DNA from: Bermanella sp034110565
GTDB taxonomy: Bacteria; Pseudomonadota; Gammaproteobacteria; Pseudomonadales; Oceanobacteraceae
DNA length: 64,000 nt
NCBI GenBank assembly: GCA_034110565.1
Contig: JAWUYY010000020.1
Coordinates: 1 to 64,000 of the forward strand
Direction of reading: 5' to 3'
Below the pieces are notes generated by a model, which did not search any database, was not told the origin of the DNA, and was given only the letters and a program-made list of their open reading frames with translations. Positions 44,832 through 53,266 of this stretch are shown here, piece after piece (within the stretch, counting starts at the first letter, position 1; each line of letters begins with the position of its first letter). Made by a program: the position numbers and the translations under genes.

Positions 44832-45881
44832 TTATAAAATAGATTCAATGGGCTTAACACTGCTAGCAAATTGATCTTTTTCAAATTTATTATGAAAGTC
44901 CTCAACCAAGCCATCTGTTGCTATCATCACGCTTTGCCAGTACTGCTCACGGGCATCATTGCTAAGCTGAGTAAAATCTTTACGGTCTGGAATTTTCCCA
45001 TAAGGTAGTTTATCAATAAACTGGTGACTAGGCGCCACCATGACGACGTTATCATAGTTTTTTGCTTTGGCTTTACGCCAAGGAATGGCTTTATCAAACC
45101 AACCCGGTACAATTTTAGGAAAGAAATGCGGATAAAAAACTAAGCCGTCTTGTGAAGGAAACGGGCCTGAAAAATGATAATCCACCATACCACCATCCCA
45201 GTGCCAACGATCTTTTCCCCCTGGAATTTTGGTTGGTTCAAGCATCATTGGAATCGCACCAGATGCCACCAACGCTTGTTTCAAATTACCAACACCTAGT
45301 TCAATCACCTCTGGGCGTTTATGGTAAGGGGCGTGACTCGATTGTTGAGAAATCAGCACTCTAGGGTATAAAGCTTCTACTATTTTACTTGAAAATAAAT
45401 TACCCGTTGCCGCCGCTAATAACCCCAGTCCCTGGCTTATATTATGTCGACCATTCATCAACAAACGATTACGCACTGCCACTATATGCAGTTTACGTAA
45501 TGGGTTGTTAATAATATGCGCGGCTCGCTCGTCATTAAATAACTCATCGAGCACCATATCCACAAACACGCTGATTTCAGCTGGACTGAGTTTTTCATAA
45601 CGTTGATTCAAATAGATATCTTCAAACTGCTTAAAACTCGCAAGAGGATCTTGCTGCGCATAACACGCCATGCGCCATGAGCCGATACTGGAGCCCACAA
45701 GTGAGATGGGCTGAGAGGCTTTTGGTAAGAAGTGCTCAGCAAGGTACTGGTCTAAACGAGACAGCATTAGCCATTTAGGGCCGCCACTGGCGCCTACCAT
45801 CAGCTGAATGTCCTGCGGGCTTAACCCCTGATTCTTAATATGCCTTAAGGCTTTAGCCCCAGCCAAGATTTCAATGGTCAT
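44832..45881 (-). CDS. Patatin-like phospholipase family protein
   Basis: 349 residues with the patatin Ser-Asp dyad elements: the glycine-rich VGASGGPKW turn, nucleophile GSSIGS (GxSxG, near residue 65) and DGGMVD (Asp near residue 230). No signal peptide is seen, so it is cytoplasmic or exported otherwise. The substrate is probably a phospholipid or lipid ester. It stands alone, with a terminator on the 3' side. Confidence 0.88.
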   Translation of the reverse strand: MTIEILAGAKALRHIKNQGLSPQDIQLMVGASGGPKWLMLSRLDQYLAEHFLPKASQPISLVGSSIGSWRMACYAQQDPLASFKQFEDIYLNQRYEKLSPAEISVFVDMVLDELFNDERAAHIINNPLRKLHIVAVRNRLLMNGRHNISQGLGLLAAATGNLFSSKIVEALYPRVLISQQSSHAPYHKRPEVIELGVGNLKQALVASGAIPMMLEPTKIPGGKDRWHWDGGMVDYHFSGPFPSQDGLVFYPHFFPKIVPGWFDKAIPWRKAKAKNYDNVVMVAPSHQFIDKLPYGKIPDRKDFTQLSNDAREQYWQSVMIATDGLVEDFHNKFEKDQFASSVKPIESIL

Positions 45882-46073
45882 AATCAGTTCTATTTATTAT
45901 AAAAACACAACATGGTGCCAAAGCGACAAATTTGCGCAACCAGCAGTAAACATACTCCGTGCAACAGTGTGTACTATAAAAAGGTGCAATCAAAAAAAAG
46001 TAAAGTATCAAGGGCTTGGTCCGATAACTAATATAGAGCCTAAGAAAATGACTTACATGCAGGAGCACGGACC

Positions 46074-46280
46074 ATGTACACAGGAAAAAGTTATGTATTT
46101 ACCACGGCTATCGAGCAGCAGGCGTTTCATGAAGGCCTAAAGGCAACTGCTAGCAGTCATAACCCCTATTCAGCATCAAACAGTTCTCATGCAGCAAGAG
46201 CATGGGGCAAAGGAAATGAATTAGGGTTTCGCTTAAATGCACGCCTTGGTGTGCAGTATTTAAATGCCGCCAAGTTCTAA
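46074..46280 (+). CDS. Rmf/CrpP-like small protein
   Basis: 68 residues starting at an ATG with AGGAG nine bases before it. The pattern AFHEGLKATASSHNPYSASN followed by AARAWGKGNELG resembles ribosome modulation factor (AhxxGyxAG...CPY...W..GW), with NPY for CPY. Rmf-type proteins dimerise ribosomes in stationary phase; CrpP-like relatives have other roles. The match is by pattern only. It is isolated, with a 10-bp hairpin after it. Confidence 0.6.
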   Translation: MYTGKSYVFTTAIEQQAFHEGLKATASSHNPYSASNSSHAARAWGKGNELGFRLNARLGVQYLNAAKF

Positions 46281-46311
46281 GCTAGATGTACCGTCTAATT
46301 ATTCTTAAACT

Positions 46312-46340
46312 CACCCAAGTCACAAATCATGACTTGGGTG
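46312..46340. terminator. Hairpin between Rmf-like and MCP genes
   Basis: A perfect 10-bp stem CACCCAAGTC/GACTTGGGTG with a 9-base loop between converging genes. Flanking T-runs are weak, so termination efficiency is uncertain. Confidence 0.6.
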
Positions 46341-46344
46341 TTCA

Positions 46345-47829
46345 TTAAATTTGAAAAATCTTGATATTGTCTTTCATCTTCACTGCAACATTTCTAACGG
46401 ATTCAGATGCATCTTTCACCCCTTCCAAGCGTTCAGAGTTAGCTTGGCTTAGACCCTGCATAGCATTAGCATTTTGAGTAACCCCCGCCAATACCGACTC
46501 TTGATCAGATGTGGCCTGTGCGATTGATTGATTCATTTGTAAGATAACACCCATAGCTTGCGCCACCTTCTGCAACTCAAGATTAGTCGCATCACTGTCG
46601 CCAAGACATTGCGTCATGGTGGCTTGGCTATTGGACATATTACTAACGGTTTCTTTACTGGTGCTTTGCAAGTTTTCAATCATGGTTTGAATTTCTTGGG
46701 TGCTATTTTGTGTGCGCGATGCGAGTGAGCGTACTTCATCAGCGACTACCGCAAACCCTCGCCCTTGCTCACCAGCACGAGCAGCTTCAATGGCTGCATT
46801 TAATGCTAATAAATTCGTTTGGTCTGCAATTTCACGAATCACATCCAATACAGAGCCGATGTTTACACTATCTTTTGCAAGCTCTGATATTGCTGTCACA
46901 GATTGATTAATCTGCCCTTCTAGCATACTCATGTTACGTTTTGTGCTATTACTCTTTTGCATACAATCATCAACTGAAGCTTGCGCATCGCTTGAAGATT
47001 GCAATGCTTGACCTGCGTTATCCGCGATGACCTGCATTGCTTGGGATAAGTCTTTTACAGCATTAACGATAGATTGAGATTCGGATAATTGTTGCTTTAA
47101 TTGCTCAGCATTTTTTTGCATTAAATCTGTCATGACATAACTATCTTTATCTAGGGTCTCCCCATAGTTACCTATGTTGTTAATCACGCTTTGGATCTGC
47201 TCAACAAATTGGTTAAAAGTACTGCTAATTTCACTAGTCGCTGTACAGCGAAGTGTTAGGTTTAAATTTCCATTTTGACTGATATCAGCCACGGTATCTT
47301 GTAAATCAAGTGCCGATACTTCTTTCTTATGCATGTTACTCGACATGATAATCAACACTATTGTTTCAACCACGACGTACCCTGCGTGTAAAAATACAAT
47401 CCCCCAACCCTTACTTACATCATCGAGTAAAAAAACTGGGCTGCCTTGAGTTTGAAAATAAAACAAGCCTACATGGTGAACCGCTACTAATGCAGCTGAA
47501 GCAACGATTGGTTTCCAATCATGGTAATAAAGCAGTAACGCCAAAAAGGCAAAGAAGCCAAAGTGCATTTCGATCATGCCATGGGCTTGGTTGACGTGCA
47601 GGGCTGTTAGCATCATCAGTGCCATGCCCATAAATATTCGCGTCATGCTTCGCCCAGAAAAATACTTGACTAAAAGAGTCGCGACGATAGCGGTACCAAT
47701 ACCAATAAAAATGGCTTGCCCCCAAGTATCGTACCAACCTGCTAGCGCTAAGCTGTAAGCCGATGCAAGATAAACCACAAACAACATTGTTTTATCGGCT
47801 TTCTTATAATGTTCATACGCTAACTTCAT
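46345..47829 (-). CDS. Methyl-accepting chemotaxis protein with His-rich membrane sensor
   Basis: 494 residues. The first 180 form about six membrane helices with many conserved-looking histidines (HVNQAHGMIEMHFG, YYHDW, AVHHVGLFYF, FLHAGYVV). There is no periplasmic domain and no recognisable HAMP. The rest is a classical cytoplasmic signalling coiled coil with hairpin tip DQTNLLALNAAIEAARAGEQ and DEVRSLASRTQ. The His-rich helices could bind haem or metal, making it a redox/oxygen or energy taxis sensor (inference). No che genes are in the window. Confidence 0.9.
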   Translation of the reverse strand: MKLAYEHYKKADKTMLFVVYLASAYSLALAGWYDTWGQAIFIGIGTAIVATLLVKYFSGRSMTRIFMGMALMMLTALHVNQAHGMIEMHFGFFAFLALLLYYHDWKPIVASAALVAVHHVGLFYFQTQGSPVFLLDDVSKGWGIVFLHAGYVVVETIVLIIMSSNMHKKEVSALDLQDTVADISQNGNLNLTLRCTATSEISSTFNQFVEQIQSVINNIGNYGETLDKDSYVMTDLMQKNAEQLKQQLSESQSIVNAVKDLSQAMQVIADNAGQALQSSSDAQASVDDCMQKSNSTKRNMSMLEGQINQSVTAISELAKDSVNIGSVLDVIREIADQTNLLALNAAIEAARAGEQGRGFAVVADEVRSLASRTQNSTQEIQTMIENLQSTSKETVSNMSNSQATMTQCLGDSDATNLELQKVAQAMGVILQMNQSIAQATSDQESVLAGVTQNANAMQGLSQANSERLEGVKDASESVRNVAVKMKDNIKIFQI

Positions 47830-47842
47830 ATGTCACGCTCTC

Positions 47843-48361
47843 CTACCAAGGGCAAAAGCACCCAAACCCTTGGCTGTTTATCCATTTTGGATTTTCATCT
47901 AGTGCTAATTTATTAAGCACCATATTTATAAAATCAAAGCCCTTTCCGCATGTCATACCGCTGCTGTAGGGGCCAAAGTAAGCCAAATCACCACTTGCAT
48001 CCCAGATCGCCACTGCGGGCGATGCAGGAATATGCACCCCTTTAAGTAGGGTACTGTGCCGACTTAACACTATCTGTTCAGTTCCTTCTAACATAGGCGC
48101 TATCAGCTCTAAATGAGCCACTCGATAGCGATCACAAGGACAATCTTCATCCTTAAAGTGCACAATAAGAGGCACATTTAACCTTTCTTTTTTTAGTATA
48201 GGATAAAGTTTACGAATTGGTTCGGCATCGAAGATGATTAATTGCTCGCTATAAGCCCCCCAATATCGATACTCAAACCACCAGAAAGCAAAAGCACTGG
48301 CGAATAGCCATACACTGACAATCAGGCTTAAGATCAATGTACTGGGTTTCACCGCGATCAT
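47843..48361 (-). CDS. DUF6436 thioredoxin-like membrane-anchored protein
   Basis: 172 residues: one N-terminal helix (about 8-30), then a thioredoxin-like region with PLIVHFKDEDCPCDRYR, a C-P-C in place of CxxC, and the cis-Pro-like PASPAVAIWD. The C-terminus has SGMTCGKGF and ends GFGCFCPW, another CxC pair. It fits DUF6436. The start overlaps the cyclase stop by four bases (ATGA), so the two are translated together, and the MCP follows by 13 bases. Confidence 0.85.
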   Translation of the reverse strand: MIAVKPSTLILSLIVSVWLFASAFAFWWFEYRYWGAYSEQLIIFDAEPIRKLYPILKKERLNVPLIVHFKDEDCPCDRYRVAHLELIAPMLEGTEQIVLSRHSTLLKGVHIPASPAVAIWDASGDLAYFGPYSSGMTCGKGFDFINMVLNKLALDENPKWINSQGFGCFCPW

Positions 48362-50574
48362 TTGCTGGTATGCCTAAAGGTACCGTCCCAGTCAGACGGT
48401 AAAATCTGTGTTCTTAAATCAGCAATGCGCTCAATGTAAACCTCATACAGTTTTAATGGATTGAGCTTGAACAAGGCTGTAAATGCATTACGGGCACCGT
48501 CCCAATCTTTTTTCACATACAAATTATAGGCCGCATCATATTGCTGGATTTCATCCAAAATCCTTTGTTCGACTTCACCTTCAAGTCCGAGTGGCTCGTA
48601 TACTCGAATGGCTTCCTCTTTCCCTTTTACTTGAATTCGATCAATAAAGCGGCACACAAACCCAGCTATATGATCAAAGGTATCTTCACCGATTAAAATT
48701 TTTGCGCCATAAAATTTTGTAATACTTTCTAAGCGAGAGCCAAGATTAACTGCATCGCCTAATACAGTATAAGAACGGCGATAGCTGGATCCCATGTCAC
48801 CTACATTCATAACGCCTGTGTTAACTCCGACACCAATATTCACTTCGGGTAAGCCTTCTTTTTTAAATTCGACTTTTAATTCTTCGGTGATTCGCTGCAT
48901 GTTTAATGCAGCCAAAACAGCATTGCCACGATGATTATCATCGTCCAATGGCGCGCCCCAAAATGCCATGACCATGTCACCTACGTATTTATCTATAGTG
49001 CCGTTTCGATCAAAAATCTCTTTGGTAATCGGCGTAAAATAGCTGTTGAGCATGTGCTTTAACTCTTGAGCAGTTAGCGTTTCACTGATATTGGTAAAAC
49101 TTCTAATATCGCTGAACAGCACGGTTAACTCTTTACTCTCTCCAGCAAAACTATAGGCATCAGGATCCGACATCATTTTGTCAATATGCGCAGGCGGTAC
49201 ATATTGATCAAACATACCTTTCAACATTTTTTTACTGGCATTTACTTTTAAAAAACCATCCGTAATAAACGTGGCCGTCAAAAATAACGTTAAAATAACC
49301 GCACCCGCCATGGGTAGATCCAGTCCGTTTGTCCATAAGTAACCATTGAATCCAATGACAACCACGATAATCAAGCCACCACCAAGTAACATCATGGTTG
49401 GACCTAACATGGGTAAAACCACAATCATAAACAGCGCAATTAAAATTAATTGTAAAAACGTGGCGCCTGCTTGCCATTCAGGTTTTTGTGGGAAGCCGCC
49501 ACCTAACAGTGCATCTAAAATATTGGCATGTACCTCTACACCTGGATATTGCGGCCCCATGGGCGTACTTCGTAAATCAGATAAACCGATTGCAGATGTG
49601 CCTACAAATACAATAGCGCCATCTAATACACCAGGCTCCAAACGATCTCGTAAAACATCCGTTGCAGAATAATAAGGAAAAGAAAATGCTGGCCCCTGGT
49701 ACGGTACCGTGATAAAACCGGCAGGACTGGTAGGCGCAGGGTGTTCACTCACAGCCACATGCGTGAGCGCCAATACATCTCCCACCTCGACCACTTTTGG
49801 TTCAATGGTATCTAAAAATAAGTAACGCATAGCGACACTTAACGCTAACGACGGGTAAAGTTCGTTACCGTGACGTATTAATAAAGGTGCTCGGCGAACC
49901 GTGCCATCAAAATCCGGAAACATGGTCACAAAGCCTCCTCCGCCAGCTTTACTTTGCAAACTGGGGATATTCGCAGTGAACCCTGGGCGCTGGGTAATTA
50001 CCAAATTTTCTTGCCATTGATTCGGAATTTTAAAAATAGATGATGGTAACTGACCATTACGGTATTCAGCCTCATCCTGAAAAAAGAAACCAAGCACCAC
50101 ATCTTGCTGTGCTATGGCATCCGCCATAACTTGATCTGCATCGGCCATATTTTTAATAGCCTGCCAATCTTGTTTGCCTAGTTTATTGAAAATGGAGCCC
50201 GGTACGGCTCGATTGATATGTTCGACAGGATTCACTTCTTTTTCACTGAATACCACATCGAATGCGATCACAACAGCACCACTAGCACCCAGTTTTTCAA
50301 TCAGGAGGGCGATTTTTTGTCGACTCCAAGGGAAGCGGCCTTCATTGATAATAGAGGTTTCATCTATATCAATAATAGCAATCTTATGATCGCTATGAGG
50401 CCGCTGGGTGATCGGTAGGAAAAGGTTAAAACGCACGTCATACAAGAGGTATTCAATTCGAGTAAATAAAGACGCGCTGCTGCCCTGATTAAGAGCCGCT
50501 AAGATGATAAGTACAGACACTGCAGCCGCAAATATCCGAGTACTGTATTTAAATAGTTTTTTCGATAAGACCAT
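48358..50574 (-). CDS. CHASE2-domain adenylate/guanylate cyclase
   Basis: 738 residues: an N-terminal helix (about 12-30), a periplasmic CHASE2 sensor (about 45-375; IAIIDIDETSIINEGRFPWSR, VFVGTSAIGLSDLRSTPMG), three helices (about 385-455), and a class III cyclase domain. The first metal Asp is in VLFSDIRSF (Asp489), followed by GTIDKYVGDMVMAFWG with a second Asp, and VLGDAVNLGSRLE. Lys in DKYVGD favours ATP as substrate. The C-terminal part resembles a TPR-like helical tail. It is coupled by a four-base overlap to the DUF6436 gene. Confidence 0.93.
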   Translation of the reverse strand: MVLSKKLFKYSTRIFAAAVSVLIILAALNQGSSASLFTRIEYLLYDVRFNLFLPITQRPHSDHKIAIIDIDETSIINEGRFPWSRQKIALLIEKLGASGAVVIAFDVVFSEKEVNPVEHINRAVPGSIFNKLGKQDWQAIKNMADADQVMADAIAQQDVVLGFFFQDEAEYRNGQLPSSIFKIPNQWQENLVITQRPGFTANIPSLQSKAGGGGFVTMFPDFDGTVRRAPLLIRHGNELYPSLALSVAMRYLFLDTIEPKVVEVGDVLALTHVAVSEHPAPTSPAGFITVPYQGPAFSFPYYSATDVLRDRLEPGVLDGAIVFVGTSAIGLSDLRSTPMGPQYPGVEVHANILDALLGGGFPQKPEWQAGATFLQLILIALFMIVVLPMLGPTMMLLGGGLIIVVVIGFNGYLWTNGLDLPMAGAVILTLFLTATFITDGFLKVNASKKMLKGMFDQYVPPAHIDKMMSDPDAYSFAGESKELTVLFSDIRSFTNISETLTAQELKHMLNSYFTPITKEIFDRNGTIDKYVGDMVMAFWGAPLDDDNHRGNAVLAALNMQRITEELKVEFKKEGLPEVNIGVGVNTGVMNVGDMGSSYRRSYTVLGDAVNLGSRLESITKFYGAKILIGEDTFDHIAGFVCRFIDRIQVKGKEEAIRVYEPLGLEGEVEQRILDEIQQYDAAYNLYVKKDWDGARNAFTALFKLNPLKLYEVYIERIADLRTQILPSDWDGTFRHTSK

Positions 50575-50611
50575 AGCAATAAAGCATAGCCGTTTTCATC
50601 GGAAGTGGGAG

Positions 50612-50950
50612 TTAAGCCACCACATGACCTCGATAGATACGCTTAGGTCGATCATCCCCTGACACACCATTGCGCGGGCTATCTGGGATAGACTGTCCGC
50701 GATACATACGCTTTGTGGCTACGTCCTCATGACTCTCGGGCGTTGGTGTCATTAGTTCAATGCCCATCATGTCTTCAAGATCCGCAAACAACAGCTGGGT
50801 TCGCTGATCATGGCTTTTTATCACGAGCGCCAAAATAGTCTGCACAACATGTGGTTGGCTGAGTTTAATCTCCACACCAAACTCGCTGCGTAAGCGTTTA
50901 CGAAGCTGTTGCATGATGTCTATCATGTCTTTCGTGAGGTTGGGTATCAT
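50612..50950 (-). CDS. Hypothetical protein with repeated YRG motif
   Basis: 112 residues from the ATG at 50950 (MIPNLTKDM). The N-terminal 75 residues look helical, with LRKRLRSEFGVEIKLSQPHVV. The C-terminal tail carries two copies of a short motif, KRMYRGQ and KRIYRGH, about 24 residues apart in a Pro/Asp/Gly-rich linker. The family is unknown. The upstream ATG at 50998 lacks support. It precedes the cyclase on the same strand by 37 bp and may be cotranscribed with it. Confidence 0.65.
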   Translation of the reverse strand: MIPNLTKDMIDIMQQLRKRLRSEFGVEIKLSQPHVVQTILALVIKSHDQRTQLLFADLEDMMGIELMTPTPESHEDVATKRMYRGQSIPDSPRNGVSGDDRPKRIYRGHVVA

Positions 50951-51454
50951 AAGGGCTCTTTTATTTATGGAATTACACAATTTATACGTTACGAGCAAAC
51001 CTCATACCAAGAGCATTTTCCACTTACAAATTAACCGCCTCCTCTATAAACCATGCAATTAAAGGGTGGTATCTTTGGTAGCCTAGTGGGTTATTGTGCA
51101 CATTCGAACGAAAGGCACCAAAGTGATTCCTGACCATATTTAATCGCACCAGTTTGAATCACGACAGAATGAGTAACCACATCAGATTTGTTTAAAAAAC
51201 AAACAAATTAGTTGATTTACCTAAAAAATGGCCTGAATTTGGGCGCAAATGAGGCAAATCAAAGCATGATTAATACAACGAAAAGTTGGCAAGGAATCTG
51301 CAATATAGTAATTAGCGAGTTCACTTAACTTGCAGAGCGTAGATTCATGTCGAAAGACTCAGTTTTATCGGGGCCAATTAATCTTGCACGGGTTAATTTG
51401 ATTTTGCTGATTGAATCTACGCTTTTTTTCGCCTAAAATTTAGTACTGACTAGA
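50951..51454. other. 504-bp non-coding stretch with a candidate structured RNA
   Basis: No ORF with coding character is visible on either strand. The left part (to about 51300) is AT-rich with runs of A and T near 51190 and 51225. The right part holds an 11-bp inverted repeat ending in a T-run (51337-51429). Confidence 0.55.
51337..51429 (+). ncRNA. Candidate small RNA or long terminator stem
   Basis: GCGTAGATTCA (51337-51347) pairs perfectly with TGAATCTACGC (51412-51422), followed directly by seven T. The 64 bases between hold an inner 6-bp stem AATTAA/TTAATT (51376-51381 with 51393-51398). A long closing stem plus T-tract is the form of a bacterial sRNA 3' domain. It ends 26 bases before the stop of the minus-strand gene at 51455, so it could also terminate an unseen plus-strand transcript. 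No known RNA family is recognised. Confidence 0.4.
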
Positions 51455-52093
51455 TTAACCCTGAGTTAATAGCTCACCCGTTTCATCAAAATGCTTAATT
51501 CGCTTAATCGCAAATTGAATCTCAGGTTTAACCAATTTTTGTTTTTTTAGAAAGACCACTAATTCTTTTACAAATAATTGATCCGTCCATTCATCCCGTG
51601 AACGAGAACGAACAAAATCACTGTATATGCGATGCCCTAACCCTTGAATCAGTTGTTTATTTAATTGCTCCATTAAGTAAACATGCACCGATTGATTCAT
51701 TAGGTTTTTAACTTTTTCAACTTGTATTTGTTCAAAATTGGCGAGATTTAATTGAGCCAATAACAAGTCTCGCCAAGCCACTTTTTGCTGAATACTGGCT
51801 TCATTTTCTTGGGTACTATTTTGACTTAATAATTGCAGCGTCATATCCAGTTGCACTTGCGTTAACTGGCCTATCACCGCAATGTGTTTTTCCATCTGAG
51901 TTTGAAACGCTTGATCTTGATCTTTGTGCAGATAATAAATCTTATCCAAACTCAACAAAGCATAGTCAAATATGGTTAGCAGCGAGATCATAGCCGCGAA
52001 AACTAAGGGTGGGATTTTTTTGATATGGAGTAATACGGTCAGTAGCGCTAATAAACCAACGCTAAACAGTAAGATAAAAATGGTAATAGCCAT
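51455..52093 (-). CDS. Hypothetical membrane protein
   Basis: 212 residues from the ATG at 52093 (MAITIFILL). Two membrane helices (about 3-22 and 27-48) are followed by a long Gln/Leu-rich helical cytoplasmic or periplasmic domain. The family is unknown. An upstream in-frame ATG at 52126 would place a short polar stretch before the helix and lacks support. It is followed upstream on the same strand by CBS, DUF4404 and DUF2788 genes, possibly one transcript. Confidence 0.7.
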   Translation of the reverse strand: MAITIFILLFSVGLLALLTVLLHIKKIPPLVFAAMISLLTIFDYALLSLDKIYYLHKDQDQAFQTQMEKHIAVIGQLTQVQLDMTLQLLSQNSTQENEASIQQKVAWRDLLLAQLNLANFEQIQVEKVKNLMNQSVHVYLMEQLNKQLIQGLGHRIYSDFVRSRSRDEWTDQLFVKELVVFLKKQKLVKPEIQFAIKRIKHFDETGELLTQG

Positions 52094-52149
52094 GTGGCCA
52101 CCTTTGCAGTGTATCAATGCCGTCACACTAGCAACGGCAATTAATTAGT

Positions 52150-52584
52150 TCAAGCGACGCTGTCACCTCCTCCAGGGAAAAACTCGTCTTTTAACGATTC
52201 ACTAAAGGAATGACACGCATCAGAAGCCGTAAATACGCCGGCCAATTTACCCTGACGCGTCACCAAAACACAATCTTCGTGAGCATCCGCCATATAATCC
52301 AATACTTCGATTAACGAAGTATAAAGGTCAACGGTATACACATTCTCAGGACATAAGTCAGAGACGATTAAGTCATCAAAGTCAGTATGAATGTGACCCG
52401 GTAATTGCGTGCGCTCCAACTCTCGTTTTGTCAGCACACTTAAGCTGCCGTCTGCCAGCTTTACCGGTAAATGGCCGACATGGTGCTCTTTCATCATGGC
52501 TTTCGCCTGAGTCATGGTAGCGCTGTCGGCAATCGAAAATGGAAACGCGCTCATGACATCTTTGATTCTTGGCATGCGCTTCAT
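52150..52584 (-). CDS. CBS-pair protein
   Basis: 144 residues consisting of little more than two CBS repeats (about 8-60: IKDVMSAFPFSIADSATM; about 78-135: VYTVDLYTSLIEVLDYMA) with short ends. Such stand-alone pairs sense adenine nucleotides and regulate partners. The acidic tail DEFFPGGGDSVA is unusual. The partner is unknown. Confidence 0.87.
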   Translation of the reverse strand: MKRMPRIKDVMSAFPFSIADSATMTQAKAMMKEHHVGHLPVKLADGSLSVLTKRELERTQLPGHIHTDFDDLIVSDLCPENVYTVDLYTSLIEVLDYMADAHEDCVLVTRQGKLAGVFTASDACHSFSESLKDEFFPGGGDSVA

Positions 52585-52604
52585 GGCTTTTCCTCAGTGG
52601 CTGT

Positions 52605-52859
52605 TTATATGCCCATTTTTCCGAGCATATCAATAATGTCTCGAATCACGATGGACGCATTAGGATGCTGACTGTCAAACTCCACCGCTTGCTGTTCTAA
52701 GCGATAATTAATTCCATCATCTACCGCATCCCCTGCTAACGCGGTTTGAATATCTGCATCAAGTTGCTCCAGCAGTTCACGGCTTTCGCTATCTAGAGCG
52801 TCTATTTCACCGATGGTTTGCTTCAGTTGCGCCAGCTTGTTTTTTAATTGTTCGTGCAT
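52605..52859 (-). CDS. DUF4404 family protein
   Basis: 84 residues, helical, with the C-terminal family signature FDSQHPNASIVIRDIIDMLG. The ATG at 52859 follows AGGAG and fits the family N-terminus (MHEQLKNKLAQL); the longer frame from 52907 is rejected. It lies 20 bp before the CBS gene on the same strand. Function unknown. Confidence 0.85.
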   Translation of the reverse strand: MHEQLKNKLAQLKQTIGEIDALDSESRELLEQLDADIQTALAGDAVDDGINYRLEQQAVEFDSQHPNASIVIRDIIDMLGKMGI

Positions 52860-53020
52860 GAATTGACTCCTAGTCAAAAGGGTATTCACATGCTGCCACT
52901 GTAACAATATAGATCAAGTTAACGGGTCAGCACTATGTGTTGTATCAGTAAATAATAAGGATTGCGGCAATTTAAAACCATTGACCACAAACAGGGTATT
53001 AAAAAAACATCTAAAAAGGC

Positions 53021-53221
53021 TCAAATACCCATAGTGAGTTTTAATACGCCCTTGATAATAAAGCCCACCATGCCTAAACCTAATGCAAAGAACAGCACGG
53101 CCATACCGAACTTACCGGCGTTAGAGCGTTTACCTAAGTCATAAATAATAAACATCATAAAACCCATGACGGCCGCTAAGCCAATCATTAAGGCCACATC
53201 TTCGAACTGTTCAAATTCCAT
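53021..53221 (-). CDS. DUF2788 small membrane protein
   Basis: 66 residues with two membrane helices (about 10-30 and 43-63) separated by YDLGKRSNAGKFG, which is the DUF2788 pattern. Start codons at 53221 and 53233 are both possible; MEFEQFED fits the family better. It follows the AbgT gene on the same strand by 45 bp. Function unknown. Confidence 0.85.
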   Translation of the reverse strand: MEFEQFEDVALMIGLAAVMGFMMFIIYDLGKRSNAGKFGMAVLFFALGLGMVGFIIKGVLKLTMGI

Positions 53222-53266
53222 AACATTACCCATATTGGTTGTGGGCGTATTATAACTAATCTGGAC

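Noticed and set aside
45874..46140. 88-residue plus-strand ORF over the patatin start region
   Set aside because: It has poor coding character and overlaps the Rmf-like ORF, which has a clear ribosome site.
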